Made by a program: the position numbers and the translations under genes
Source of the DNA: JADFUS01 sp036653215
Lineage (GTDB): Bacteria; Bacteroidota; Bacteroidia; Bacteroidales; Rikenellaceae
Length of the DNA stretch: 21,342 nt
Assembly (NCBI GenBank): GCA_036653215.1
Contig: JAVVUK010000021.1
Location: forward strand, 1-21,342
Direction: 5' to 3'
Shown: positions 7,001 through 14,681 of the stretch, piece by piece
Numbering within the stretch: the stretch's first letter is position 1
Layout: each line of letters opens with the position of its first letter
Notes under the pieces: model-generated
Told to the model about the DNA's origin: nothing
The model's database searches: none
The model's input: only the letters and a program-made list of their open reading frames with translations

Positions 7001-7708
7001 ATGAAACTACTTCTTATAAGCAACTCCACAAATGCGGGTGAGCCATATCTTGACTACCCAAAACATAATATCAGAGAATTTCTCTGCCGTTATAACGTTA
7101 AAAAAGTGATGTTTGTGCCTTACGCAGCAGTCACTTTCTCATATGATGAATATCAAAAACGTGTCGCAAACCGCTTTAGTGAGATCGGTATAGAAGTAGA
7201 TTCTGTACACCACTACCAAAATCAAAGAGAAGCGATAGAAAAGGCAGACGCTATTGTTGTTGGAGGAGGAAACACATTTTCTCTTATCATGTATATGCAA
7301 CGATTTGGACTCATAGAGGCAATACGTTCTAAGGTGTTGGATGGCACTCCTTATGTAGGGTGGAGCGCAGGGTCGAATGTTACTTGTCCGACTATATGTA
7401 CAACAAACGATATGCCTATCGTTGAACCTCAATCTTTTAAGGCTCTAAACCTTATTCCATTTCAGATAAATCCTCATTATTTAGACGCTCATCCCGATGG
7501 TCATGCCGGAGAGACAAGAGAGCAACGCATAGAAGAGTATATAGCAGCCAATCAAGAGATGAGGGTTGTAGGACTTCGTGAAGGATGTATCTTGAAAATT
7601 GAAGATACAAAAATAGAACTTATCGGAGAACGCCCAATGCGTATCTTCCGTTTCGGTGAAAAGCCATATGAATTAAACAGAAATAACGACTTATCATTTT
7701 TACTATAA
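7001..7708 (+). CDS. pepE: Dipeptidase E (alpha-aspartyl dipeptidase), peptidase family S51
   Basis: A cytoplasmic serine peptidase that cleaves dipeptides with an N-terminal aspartate. The 235 residues carry GGGNTFSL (near 88), the nucleophile elbow GWSAGSN with Ser122, Asp137 in TNDMP and His159 in INPHY. These are each exactly two residues later than the Ser120-Asp135-His157 triad of Salmonella PepE, with the family tail HPDGHAGETREQRI. Length is usual for the family. Its TAA shares one A with the metG ATG (TAATG), so the two are translationally coupled. Free aspartate released here could feed the nearby aspartate-using PyrBI and AspA, though that link is inference. Confidence 0.95.
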   Translation: MKLLLISNSTNAGEPYLDYPKHNIREFLCRYNVKKVMFVPYAAVTFSYDEYQKRVANRFSEIGIEVDSVHHYQNQREAIEKADAIVVGGGNTFSLIMYMQRFGLIEAIRSKVLDGTPYVGWSAGSNVTCPTICTTNDMPIVEPQSFKALNLIPFQINPHYLDAHPDGHAGETREQRIEEYIAANQEMRVVGLREGCILKIEDTKIELIGERPMRIFRFGEKPYELNRNNDLSFLL

Positions 7709-9744
7709 TGACTAATAAACCAAAAAGATATTTAGTAACATCGGCTCTGCCTTATGCAAATGGACCTGTACACATAGGACACTTGGCAGGAGTATACATC
7801 CCCTCTGACATATATGTACGTTATCTTCGCCTTCGTGGTGAAGACGTTATATCTATCTGTGGATCAGACGAACATGGAGTCCCTATAACCATCAAAGCTC
7901 GTCAGATGGGCGTTTCACCACAAGATATTGTAGACAAATATCACACCATAATAAAAGACGCTTTCAAAGGTCTTGGTATATCATTCGACATATACCATCG
8001 TACCTCTTCGGAGCTACATCACAAGACAGCTTCCGAATTTTTCAAGAAGTTATACGACGAGGGTAAATTTATAGAACAGACTTCCGAACAATATTACGAT
8101 CAAGAGGCTGGACAGTTTTTGGCAGATCGCTATATTACAGGCACTTGTCCTCATTGTAAAAGCGATGGCGCATATGGAGATCAATGTGAAAAATGTGGTA
8201 CTTCGCTTAACGCAACAGACCTTATAGATCCAAAATCGACAATCACAGGTTCTAAGCCTACCCTAAAATCGACTAAGCATTGGTATCTTCCTCTAAATGA
8301 ATATGAGCCATTTCTGAAAAAGTGGATTTTGGAAGACCACAAAGAATGGAAGAGTAACGTCTATGGGCAATGCAAAAGTTGGTTAGACATGGGACTTCAG
8401 CCTCGTGCCGTGAGTCGTGACTTAAATTGGGGGATCCCTGTACCTATCGAGGGCGAAGAGGGTAAAGTCTTATATGTATGGTTTGATGCGCCGATAGGAT
8501 ATATATCTGCCACTAAGGCGTTAACTCCCGATTGGGAGAAATATTGGAAGAGTGAAGATACTAAGATGGTACACTTCATTGGCAAAGACAACATAGTATT
8601 CCACTGCATCGTATTCCCTGCCATGCTAAAAGCACATGGCGACTATATACTTCCGGAAAATGTACCTGCCAACGAATTTCTAAATCTTGAAGGTGATAAA
8701 ATCTCTACTTCTCGCAACTGGGCGGTATGGCTACATGAATACCTTGAGGATTTTAAAGGCAAGGAAGATGTGCTTCGTTATGTCTTATGTGCCAATGCCC
8801 CAGAGACTAAGGACAATGATTTCACGTGGAAAGATTTCCAAGCACGTAACAACAACGAGCTTGTGGCGATACTTGGCAATTTTGTAAATCGTGCCATGGT
8901 CTTAACTCAAAAATATTACAATAACATAACACCTCAAAGAGGAGAACTTACCCCTTATGACGAGGCAATATTAAAAGAGATAAGAGACACAAAAGCTACT
9001 TTAGAGGGAAACATCGAAAATTACAAGTTTCGTGAAGCTCTAAAAGACGCAATGAACATTGCTCGTATAGGTAATAAATACCTTGCCGAAACAGAACCTT
9101 GGAAAGTTATAAAGACAGACCCTGAACGTGTGGCAACAATAATGAACATTGCTCTACAGATCACAGCTAACATAGCAATTGCCATAGAGCCATTTATGCC
9201 TTTTACAGCCGACAAGATATTAAAAATTCTTAACAAGGATAATTTCGGTTGGGCACAACTTGGAGGAGACAATCTTATAGAAGCAGGACATAAAGTCGAA
9301 GTAGCAACTCTTCTTTTTGAAAAAATTGAAGATGATGTTATAGATGCTGCCATAGCACGTCTTCAACAAACTAAATTAGACAACCTTGCGAAAAACAAAG
9401 TCGTAGAACCACAAAAGGAGACTATCTCGTTTGAGGATTTTGCTAAGATGGATATTCGCATAGCAAAAGTCACTCATGCCGAGAAGGTCCCTAAAACAAA
9501 AAAACTACTTAAGCTAACCATAGATACAGGTGTAGATACACGCACTATTGTTTCAGGCATTGCCGAATATTACAGTGCCGAGCAGATGGTCGGCAAAAAC
9601 GTCTTAGTACTCATAAACCTTGCTCCACGTGAGCTCAAGGGCATAGAGTCGAAAGGTATGATACTTATGGCGGAGGATGCCACAGGGAAACTTGTCACCG
9701 TTGAGCCTGAAAGCGAGATCCGTAGTGGCTCGCAAGTAGGTTAA
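7708..9744 (+). CDS. metG: Methionyl-tRNA synthetase with C-terminal tRNA-binding domain
   Basis: It charges tRNA-Met with methionine. The 678 residues show the class I signature PVHIGH (20-25), a single zinc knuckle with Cys147, Cys150, Cys160 and Cys163 (CPHC...CEKC), and the FDAPIGY motif. The second catalytic loop reads KISTS at 331-335 in place of KMSKS, a form common in Bacteroidota MetG. An anticodon-binding helical domain follows, then from about 575 an EMAP/Arc1p-like tRNA-binding domain (FAKMDIRIAKV, LVLINLAPRELKGIESKGM) that makes the enzyme a dimer in relatives. It overlaps pepE by one base and precedes the yigZ-like gene by ten. Confidence 0.97.
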   Translation: MTNKPKRYLVTSALPYANGPVHIGHLAGVYIPSDIYVRYLRLRGEDVISICGSDEHGVPITIKARQMGVSPQDIVDKYHTIIKDAFKGLGISFDIYHRTSSELHHKTASEFFKKLYDEGKFIEQTSEQYYDQEAGQFLADRYITGTCPHCKSDGAYGDQCEKCGTSLNATDLIDPKSTITGSKPTLKSTKHWYLPLNEYEPFLKKWILEDHKEWKSNVYGQCKSWLDMGLQPRAVSRDLNWGIPVPIEGEEGKVLYVWFDAPIGYISATKALTPDWEKYWKSEDTKMVHFIGKDNIVFHCIVFPAMLKAHGDYILPENVPANEFLNLEGDKISTSRNWAVWLHEYLEDFKGKEDVLRYVLCANAPETKDNDFTWKDFQARNNNELVAILGNFVNRAMVLTQKYYNNITPQRGELTPYDEAILKEIRDTKATLEGNIENYKFREALKDAMNIARIGNKYLAETEPWKVIKTDPERVATIMNIALQITANIAIAIEPFMPFTADKILKILNKDNFGWAQLGGDNLIEAGHKVEVATLLFEKIEDDVIDAAIARLQQTKLDNLAKNKVVEPQKETISFEDFAKMDIRIAKVTHAEKVPKTKKLLKLTIDTGVDTRTIVSGIAEYYSAEQMVGKNVLVLINLAPRELKGIESKGMILMAEDATGKLVTVEPESEIRSGSQVG

Positions 9745-9754
9745 CAGTGTTAAT

Positions 9755-10348
9755 ATGGATAGCTATTTTACGATAACAGAGACAGCAGAAGGTCTATATA
9801 AAGAAAAAGGAAGTCGTTTTATCTCTCTTTCTTTCCCTTTAGAGTCGGAGGACGATATAAAACCTATCCTTGTCGAGTTACGTAAGAAATATTTTGATGC
9901 ACGCCACCACTGTTATGCTTGGAAATTAGGAGTCGATGAGGTTCGAACACGTACGATGGACGATGGAGAGCCATCCTCAACAGCGGGGAAGCCAATACTC
10001 GGACAAATAGTGTCAACAGGACTAACAAACATTCTAATTGTTGTAATTCGTTATTTCGGAGGCACAAAATTAGGCGTTTCAGGGCTCATAAAGGCATATC
10101 GTGAAGCAGCGGCAGACGTGATAAGAAACAGTACTATTGTAGAGAAAAATATTGAGGCTTTCTTTAATATTTCATTTGGTTACGAGACTATAAACAGCGT
10201 CATGAAAGTTGTAAAAGAGCTATCTCCAAATGTTGAGAAACAAGATTTTGGAAATTTATGCTCCATGAAACTATCAATAAGGCGTGATCAAGAGGAAATT
10301 CTTACAGGTAGACTACTTGATATAGAAGGTGTTACGATAAACAAATAG
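9755..10348 (+). CDS. YigZ/IMPACT family protein (UPF0029)
   Basis: A 197-residue member of the YigZ/IMPACT family. The N-terminal domain carries the family signature: HHCYAWKLG (51-59), DDGEPSSTAGKPIL (69-82) and VIRYFGGTKLGVSGLIKAY (97-115). A C-terminal ferredoxin-like DUF1949-type domain follows (about 135-197). The eukaryotic relative IMPACT modulates the GCN2 translation kinase; the bacterial role is not settled. It sits ten bases after metG and twelve before pyrB, within one transcription unit, so it is probably expressed with tRNA charging and pyrimidine genes. No specific function is claimed. Confidence 0.9.
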   Translation: MDSYFTITETAEGLYKEKGSRFISLSFPLESEDDIKPILVELRKKYFDARHHCYAWKLGVDEVRTRTMDDGEPSSTAGKPILGQIVSTGLTNILIVVIRYFGGTKLGVSGLIKAYREAAADVIRNSTIVEKNIEAFFNISFGYETINSVMKVVKELSPNVEKQDFGNLCSMKLSIRRDQEEILTGRLLDIEGVTINK

Positions 10349-10360
10349 ACAGATAACTAT

Positions 10361-11272
10361 ATGAACAGATGTAAATCTTTAGTATCCATAAACGACTTCT
10401 CAAAAGAGGAGATCCTTAGAATAATGGATATAGCGGCTGATTTTGAGGCTAACCCACAACAACAAGTACTTGCAGGGAAAGTCATAGCCTCACTCTTCTT
10501 TGAACCATCAACACGTACACGTCTTAGCTTTGAAAGTGCCATCAATAGACTTGGAGGCAGGGTAATCGGATTTTCGGACACCTCGAATACAAGCCAAACT
10601 AAAGGAGAGACTTTTCACGACACAATATCTACTATAAGCAATTATAGCGACATGATAGTCATGAGACACTCTGTGGAGGGGGCTGCTCGCTATGCAACAG
10701 AGGTCGCTTCAGTGCCTATCGTCAACGCTGGCGACGGATCGAACCAACACCCAAGCCAAACGCTTCTTGACTTATATTCTATAAAGAAAACTCAAGGTAC
10801 TTTAAATGACATAACTGTTATGATGGTTGGGGATCTTAAATATGGACGTACCGTACACTCCCTAATACAGGCATTATCTCACTTCAACGCTAAAATCATA
10901 CTCGTCTCTCCGGAAGAGTTAGACCTCCCATCCGAATATATCCATTTTATGAAAGATAAAAACATGGAATATTCAGAGACACGAGACATGATGGAACATA
11001 TAAAAGATGTCGACATTATATATATGACACGTGTTCAAAGAGAGCGTTTCAGCGACCTTATGGAATATGAAAGGGTGAAAGATGCTTACGTGCTACACCG
11101 CTCTATGCTTGAGGGAACGAGAGAAAATATGAAAATCTTACACCCTCTACCACGTGTAAACGAGATAAGCACCGATGTTGACGACACGCCACAAGCATAC
11201 TACTTTCAACAGACAAGAAACGGCGTTTACACACGTATGGCGATAATATCATACCTTTTAGGGGCTAAATAG
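10361..11272 (+). CDS. pyrB: Aspartate carbamoyltransferase, catalytic chain
   Basis: It condenses carbamoyl phosphate with L-aspartate to carbamoyl-aspartate, the committed step of pyrimidine synthesis. The 303 residues contain the carbamoyl-phosphate site FFEPSTRTRLSFE (Ser50-Thr-Arg-Thr-Arg54), Lys81 in TKGETFHDT from the neighbouring-subunit loop, MRH (101-103), HPSQTLLDL (130-138) and HPLPRVNEI (261-269). All key residues expected of the family are present and the length is normal. It starts twelve bases after the yigZ-like gene and is followed by pyrI, so it belongs to the allosteric class of enzyme (catalytic trimers held by regulatory dimers). No separate promoter or pyrimidine attenuator is visible in the 12-base gap upstream. 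Confidence 0.97.
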   Translation: MNRCKSLVSINDFSKEEILRIMDIAADFEANPQQQVLAGKVIASLFFEPSTRTRLSFESAINRLGGRVIGFSDTSNTSQTKGETFHDTISTISNYSDMIVMRHSVEGAARYATEVASVPIVNAGDGSNQHPSQTLLDLYSIKKTQGTLNDITVMMVGDLKYGRTVHSLIQALSHFNAKIILVSPEELDLPSEYIHFMKDKNMEYSETRDMMEHIKDVDIIYMTRVQRERFSDLMEYERVKDAYVLHRSMLEGTRENMKILHPLPRVNEISTDVDDTPQAYYFQQTRNGVYTRMAIISYLLGAK

Positions 11273-11290
11273 GAGTAATAACCTATCTAT

Positions 11291-11306
11291 TAACATCTTA
11301 ATGTTA
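11291..11306 (+). repeat. Short inverted repeat just before pyrI
   Basis: TAACAT / ATGTTA with a CTTA loop makes a six-pair AT-rich stem that ends five bases before the pyrI ATG. It is in the pyrB-pyrI gap and could modulate pyrI translation, but it is weak and may be chance in AT-rich sequence. Confidence 0.3.
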
Positions 11307-11311
11307 TTAAT

Positions 11312-11776
11312 ATGGAAACAAAGAAAAGCGTATTAGAAGTCAGTGCCATAGAGAATGGCACCGTCATAGACCATATCCCATCTCAAAATCTATTTGACGT
11401 GATGAACATCCTACAACTCGACAAGATGAGTAACAGGATCACCTTCGGCACAAACCTCGATAGTGTGAGAATTGGGAAAAAAGCAATCATAAAAATCGCC
11501 GATGTTCATATCGGGGAAGATCAAATAAATAAAATCATAGCTTTTGCGCCACAAGCACGAGTAAGCTATATCAAAGATTTTAAGGTCGAAAGAAAAGTAA
11601 AAGTTCAAGTTCCAGACACCATAGAGGGCAATATAAAATGCGCCAATCCTATGTGTATCACCAATTTGCAAAATGTAACAACACGCTTTACAGTAATCGA
11701 CAAAGAGGCTCTTTCTATTGAATGCCACTATTGTGAGAGGACTACTTTAAAGTCTCAGTTTAAGCTTAAACTCTAA
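11312..11776 (+). CDS. pyrI: Aspartate carbamoyltransferase, regulatory chain
   Basis: The regulatory subunit (154 residues), which binds CTP/ATP in its N-terminal domain and clamps catalytic trimers through a zinc domain. The zinc ligands are visible as Cys110, Cys115, Cys138 and Cys141 (CANPMC...CHYC), essentially the spacing of the E. coli protein (109, 114, 138, 141). The N-terminal allosteric domain includes GTVIDHIPS and RITFGTNLDS. It lies 39 bases after pyrB. Together they indicate a feedback-regulated holoenzyme. Confidence 0.97.
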   Translation: METKKSVLEVSAIENGTVIDHIPSQNLFDVMNILQLDKMSNRITFGTNLDSVRIGKKAIIKIADVHIGEDQINKIIAFAPQARVSYIKDFKVERKVKVQVPDTIEGNIKCANPMCITNLQNVTTRFTVIDKEALSIECHYCERTTLKSQFKLKL

Positions 11777-11831
11777 TACTTAGCAGCCTACTGCATAGAT
11801 TAATCATTTAGAAAAGGGATATCCTTTAATT

Positions 11832-12497
11832 ATGGAAGAGCTGCAAATAATACAGAGCNNNNNNNNNNNNNNNNNNNNNNNNNNNNNNNNNNNNNNNNNN
11901 NNNNNNNNNNNNNNNNNNNNNNNNNNNNNNNNNNNNNNNNNNNNNNNNNNNNNNNNNNGAGGTAAGAAGGTCATGTTAGACCGTGATTTGGCCGACCTAT
12001 ACCAAGTTGAGACAAAAGCTATTAACCGAGCTGTTAAACGTAACATCGAACGTTTCCCCGATAGATTTATGTTTCAACTTACAAAAGAAGAAATATCAAG
12101 GTACCAATTTGGCACCATGAACGGTGTTAGAGGGACGAATATAAAATATCTTCCTTACGCTTTCACAGAACAAGGAGTGTCAATGTTATCCGCTGTATTA
12201 CATAGTGAAATAGCTGTGAAAGTAAGTATCTCTATTATGGATGCTTTTGTTGCCATGAGAGAATATCTAATAAACACCAATCTACAATCGGCAGAAATAA
12301 GAGAGTTAAGAGCTAAAATAGAGGCTTTAGAGATGAACGGAGAAGATACGTTAAAAGATGTAAACGACCTTTCCGAAGATTTGCGTAAAGAGATAGACAA
12401 CATATATTTAGCTATTGGGGAGTTATCGGTTAAAGCACCAATTACCGAGAAGCCTCGCAACCCCATCGGATATAATATAGACAGAAGTAAAAAATGA
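11832..12497 (+). CDS. ORF6N-domain protein interrupted by an assembly gap
   Basis: The gene is split by 100 N. The left piece reads MEELQIIQS and the right piece resumes GKKVMLDRDLADLYQVETKA, which is the conserved start of the ORF6N domain (phage/plasmid-type DNA-binding domain). The domain continues through VKRNIERFPDRFMFQLT, YLPYAFTEQGVSMLSAVLHS and MDAFVAMREYL (about residues 40-140). A helical charged tail follows. The last two known bases before GGT (GA) fit an arginine codon, so the usual IRGKKVMLDRDLA is likely, and both sides belong to one gene. Relatives usually need only about six residues where the gap lies, so the 100 N are probably a placeholder. Such proteins are common, often multicopy accessory genes in Bacteroidota; the regulatory target is unknown. 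Confidence 0.85.
   Translation: MEELQIIQSXXXXXXXXXXXXXXXXXXXXXXXXXXXXXXXXXXGKKVMLDRDLADLYQVETKAINRAVKRNIERFPDRFMFQLTKEEISRYQFGTMNGVRGTNIKYLPYAFTEQGVSMLSAVLHSEIAVKVSISIMDAFVAMREYLINTNLQSAEIRELRAKIEALEMNGEDTLKDVNDLSEDLRKEIDNIYLAIGELSVKAPITEKPRNPIGYNIDRSKK
11859..11958. other. Assembly gap of 100 N
   Basis: Exactly 100 undetermined bases, the conventional size for a scaffold gap of unknown length. It falls inside the ORF6N gene; the true missing length may be only about 20 bases or may be larger. Confidence 0.97.
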
Positions 12498-12540
12498 TCG
12501 TCTATCCACAATAACGTTGATAAACATATATCATTAGCAA

Positions 12541-12570
12541 TAAAAAGACGCTCGGAGTACTCCATCAGCG
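12541..12570 (-). terminator. Probable terminator of exbB-exbD-tonB
   Basis: Read on the minus strand, CGCT-GAT-GGA-GTAC-TCC-G-AGCG folds into a hairpin with a small internal loop and is followed by TCTTTTTATT. It starts 15 bases after the tonB stop. On the plus strand no T-run follows, so it is assigned to the minus-strand operon. Confidence 0.55.
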
Positions 12571-12584
12571 CATATTACTATATT

Positions 12585-13334
12585 CTATCGCAATTTGAAA
12601 TTATAGGTTATCGTCCCTGTTTGAACAAACAGAGCATTACTCTTACGGCTAAAACGAGTTCCTAAAGCCGCCTTGCAAGCCGCCTCTATCATGTTAGCAT
12701 CTGAAATTGTAGAGTGTTGAGGGTTAAATGAGGCATCTGTAACAACACCATCCCTATTTACTTTTATATTAATCACTATCTTACCTTCACTATTTTTAGT
12801 ATAAGAAGGGGAAATGAGCTTTCCCGCTATGGAACGTCCTTCAAGAGAAAAAGAGCCGCTCTGACTATTTCCAGTACTGTTTTTTATTCCATTAGGACTA
12901 CCCCCCTCCGGAGAATTACTCACCACGCCATTATTGCTATTTGCCTTACTGACACTATTTTTCTTACTATATAGAGCAAGAGTATTTATCTTCTGCTGTG
13001 GACGTGTAGCGACGCTATCTATACGTTTTTTACTTTTTACAACACCTTTATCTATTGTGGTATTATTTACCCTCTGAGGATCGTTAACATCTTCTACCTC
13101 TTCATCTTGGGCTTCCTGCTGCTCATTTGCAGCAATATTAGGAGCTGCAATATTAGCATCGCCAAAATCCATGATTATGGAATTTACAAGGGGTGGATTG
13201 TGAATAAGGGTATTCTCCCTGCTCACTTTTACAAGGAAAAATAGCGCAACAAGTGCTGCCACATATATAAGTGTAGCAAACAAAGCAGCTCGACGGTCGC
13301 TATTTTTAAATCTATCCTCTTTGTAATAGTGCAT
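12585..13334 (-). CDS. tonB: TonB-family energy transducer
   Basis: A 249-residue protein with a short cytoplasmic N-terminus, one membrane anchor at about 16-36 (ALFATLIYVAALVALFFLV), then a long low-complexity periplasmic spacer rich in Asn, Ser, Gln and Lys (about 60-165). The C-terminal domain (about 170-249) resembles the TonB/TolA C-terminal fold: GKIVINIKVNRDGVV, then AACKAALGTRFS and a final TGTITYNFKLR. It would transmit energy from ExbB-ExbD to outer-membrane transporters. The spacer lacks the Pro-Glu/Pro-Lys repeats of enterobacterial TonB. Five bases separate it from exbD. This type of C-terminus in a three-gene cluster could equally serve a Tol-like envelope role. Confidence 0.85.
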   Translation of the reverse strand: MHYYKEDRFKNSDRRAALFATLIYVAALVALFFLVKVSRENTLIHNPPLVNSIIMDFGDANIAAPNIAANEQQEAQDEEVEDVNDPQRVNNTTIDKGVVKSKKRIDSVATRPQQKINTLALYSKKNSVSKANSNNGVVSNSPEGGSPNGIKNSTGNSQSGSFSLEGRSIAGKLISPSYTKNSEGKIVINIKVNRDGVVTDASFNPQHSTISDANMIEAACKAALGTRFSRKSNALFVQTGTITYNFKLR

Positions 13335-13339
13335 TATGA

Positions 13340-13729
13340 TTATGGTTGAGTCATCATAAGAAGTGAGTAGTTATTTCTTTTGGCGATGTTCATCACCTTA
13401 GCAAACTCCTCTACCGACACCCTCTTATCCATATTAAGCATTATTATAGGTTTTTCAACACCGTTAAACTTTGCTTTTAATGTAGTTTCTATATTCTCAA
13501 AAGGCATAGGTTGTTTATCAACAAAATATTGAAGATCCTCAGTAACGGAGATTGTTGTTGTAGGCTTATCGCTCACCTGATTACTGCTCTGGGGAAGTAA
13601 TATCTTCAGAGCGTTTGTATTTATAAGTGTTGTGGCTACCATTAGGAATATCAACAGAAGGAACATCAAGTCTGTCATTGATGCTGCCCCAAATGATGAT
13701 TCTACTTTTGAGCCTCTTTTTATTGCCAT
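13340..13729 (-). CDS. exbD: ExbD/TolR-family proton-channel subunit
   Basis: A 129-residue biopolymer-transport protein with one N-terminal membrane helix (about 18-37) that begins ASMTDLMFLLLIFLM. Asp20 sits where the single proton-carrying aspartate of ExbD/TolR lies (Asp25 in E. coli ExbD). The periplasmic domain (about 45-129) has the expected strand-rich form, ending NYSLLMMTQP. With ExbB it forms the proton-driven motor that powers TonB. It is eight bases after exbB and five before tonB. Many Bacteroidota clusters carry two exbD copies; only one is present here. Confidence 0.93.
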   Translation of the reverse strand: MAIKRGSKVESSFGAASMTDLMFLLLIFLMVATTLINTNALKILLPQSSNQVSDKPTTTISVTEDLQYFVDKQPMPFENIETTLKAKFNGVEKPIIMLNMDKRVSVEEFAKVMNIAKRNNYSLLMMTQP

Positions 13730-13737
13730 AATATTTA

Positions 13738-14448
13738 TTACTCTTCTACCGGTTGATTAAGGATGTCCATAAATGCTATTGAGTTAGCTTCCATTTGGAA
13801 CACCTGTTTTTCTATTCTTTGTACGAGGTAGTTATAGCCGAAATAGGCAGGTATCCCTACTGTAAGACCAGCCACTGTTGTTACCATAGCGGTATACATA
13901 CCACTTGAAAGAAGTTGAAGGTCAACGGCTCCACCTGCTTGTGAAAGATCCATAAACGCCTCTACCATACCTATTACAGTACCTAAGAACCCAATCATCG
14001 GAGCACCACCAGCAATAGTGGCAAGGAAAGGAAGATTTTGCTCTAACTTTGACACTTCTAAGTTTGCCACATTTTCGATAGACGAGTGTATATCGCTCAT
14101 TGGACGACCAAGATGCTCGATACCTTTTTCCACCATACGTGCTATGGGGCTGTCTGTATCTTTACATACTTTAAGGGCTACTTTTATCTTACCCTCATAC
14201 ATCAAATCTTTTATTTGGTTCATAAAATTGACATCTATATTTGAGGCTCTGTTAATCACACGCAGACGCTCAACAAAAATAAAGATAAATGCCCCAAGCA
14301 AAATAGCCAACGGTATCATCAGCCATCCACCTTTCATAATTAGTTCTCCAAGCCCCATTGAAGTATCCGCAGCTGACGCAGGGATTGATTGAGATACGTT
14401 CTCTATGGTCTTTGTTACTGCCTCAGCAGTCTGTAAAAGGGTAAACAT
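13738..14448 (-). CDS. exbB: ExbB/TolQ-family (MotA/TolQ/ExbB) proton-channel protein
   Basis: A 236-residue inner-membrane protein with three membrane helices: about 41-62 (GGWLMIPLAILLGAFIFIFV), about 139-163 (LPFLATIAGGAPMIGFLGTV) and about 180-205 (SSGMYTAMVTTVAGLTVGIP). A large cytoplasmic loop separates the first two. The GFLGTVIGMVEAF and TAMVTTVAGLTVGIPAY motifs are diagnostic for the MotA/TolQ/ExbB family, including the channel-lining threonines. The N-terminal 30 residues before helix 1 are Ser/Ala/Thr-rich. It is the first gene of the operon and has its own Bacteroidota-type promoter upstream. Confidence 0.94.
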   Translation of the reverse strand: MFTLLQTAEAVTKTIENVSQSIPASAADTSMGLGELIMKGGWLMIPLAILLGAFIFIFVERLRVINRASNIDVNFMNQIKDLMYEGKIKVALKVCKDTDSPIARMVEKGIEHLGRPMSDIHSSIENVANLEVSKLEQNLPFLATIAGGAPMIGFLGTVIGMVEAFMDLSQAGGAVDLQLLSSGMYTAMVTTVAGLTVGIPAYFGYNYLVQRIEKQVFQMEANSIAFMDILNQPVEE

Positions 14449-14503
14449 ATTGCGATTTTATTTTAGTTTATATTATCAAAAACGGTTTCTAAATTTATGA
14501 CCA

Positions 14504-14534
14504 CAAATATAGGTAGAAATGATATATAAAACAA
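14504..14534 (-). promoter_or_regulatory. Promoter for exbB-exbD-tonB
   Basis: On the minus strand TTG (14534-14532) is followed after 20 bases by TATATTTG (14511-14504), a close match to the Bacteroidota consensus. The exbB ATG lies 56 bases beyond the -7 box. It is in the 233-base divergent gap with prfA. Confidence 0.6.
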
Positions 14535-14560
14535 GCTGTTTTTACAATAAATCTTGACAC

Positions 14561-14588
14561 ATAACCTTATGCCTATTTTAAGGGTTAT
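14561..14588. repeat. Inverted repeat in the exbB-prfA divergent gap
   Basis: ATAACCTTA (14561-14569) and TAAGGGTTAT (14579-14588) are inverted copies apart from one extra G, with a nine-base loop. It lies between the two outward-facing promoters, so it could be an operator for either direction. No T-run follows closely on either strand, which argues against a terminator. Confidence 0.35.
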
Positions 14589-14639
14589 AAGATGTTTAAT
14601 AATTTTAGCTATTTATCATTCTTTTCGTCTAAAAAAGTG

Positions 14640-14647
14640 TATATTTG
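14640..14647 (+). promoter_or_regulatory. Promoter -7 element for prfA-pyrF-aspA
   Basis: TATATTTG matches TAnnTTTG and lies 34 bases before the prfA ATG. The -33 element is weak (only T-rich sequence near 14612-14625). Confidence 0.6.
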
Positions 14648-14681
14648 CACCATACAGAAAATTTAATACTAAAAACCTTAG

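Noticed and set aside
7708..9744. KISTS in place of KMSKS in MetG as a sign of an inactive or unusual synthetase
   Set aside because: This variant is usual in Bacteroidota MetG, and the rest of the catalytic domain is intact.
11811..11827. Small inverted repeat (AAAGG / CCTTT) before the ORF6N gene
   Set aside because: Only five pairs around a small loop in AT-rich sequence with no conserved context; too weak to call.
12554..12563. GGAGTACTCC palindrome as an operator
   Set aside because: It is the core of a longer hairpin followed by a T-run on the minus strand, which is better explained as the terminator of the tonB operon.
12155..12565. A 136-codon open frame antisense to the ORF6N gene
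   Set aside because: The opposite strand encodes a clear ORF6N domain; the antisense frame has no family resemblance.
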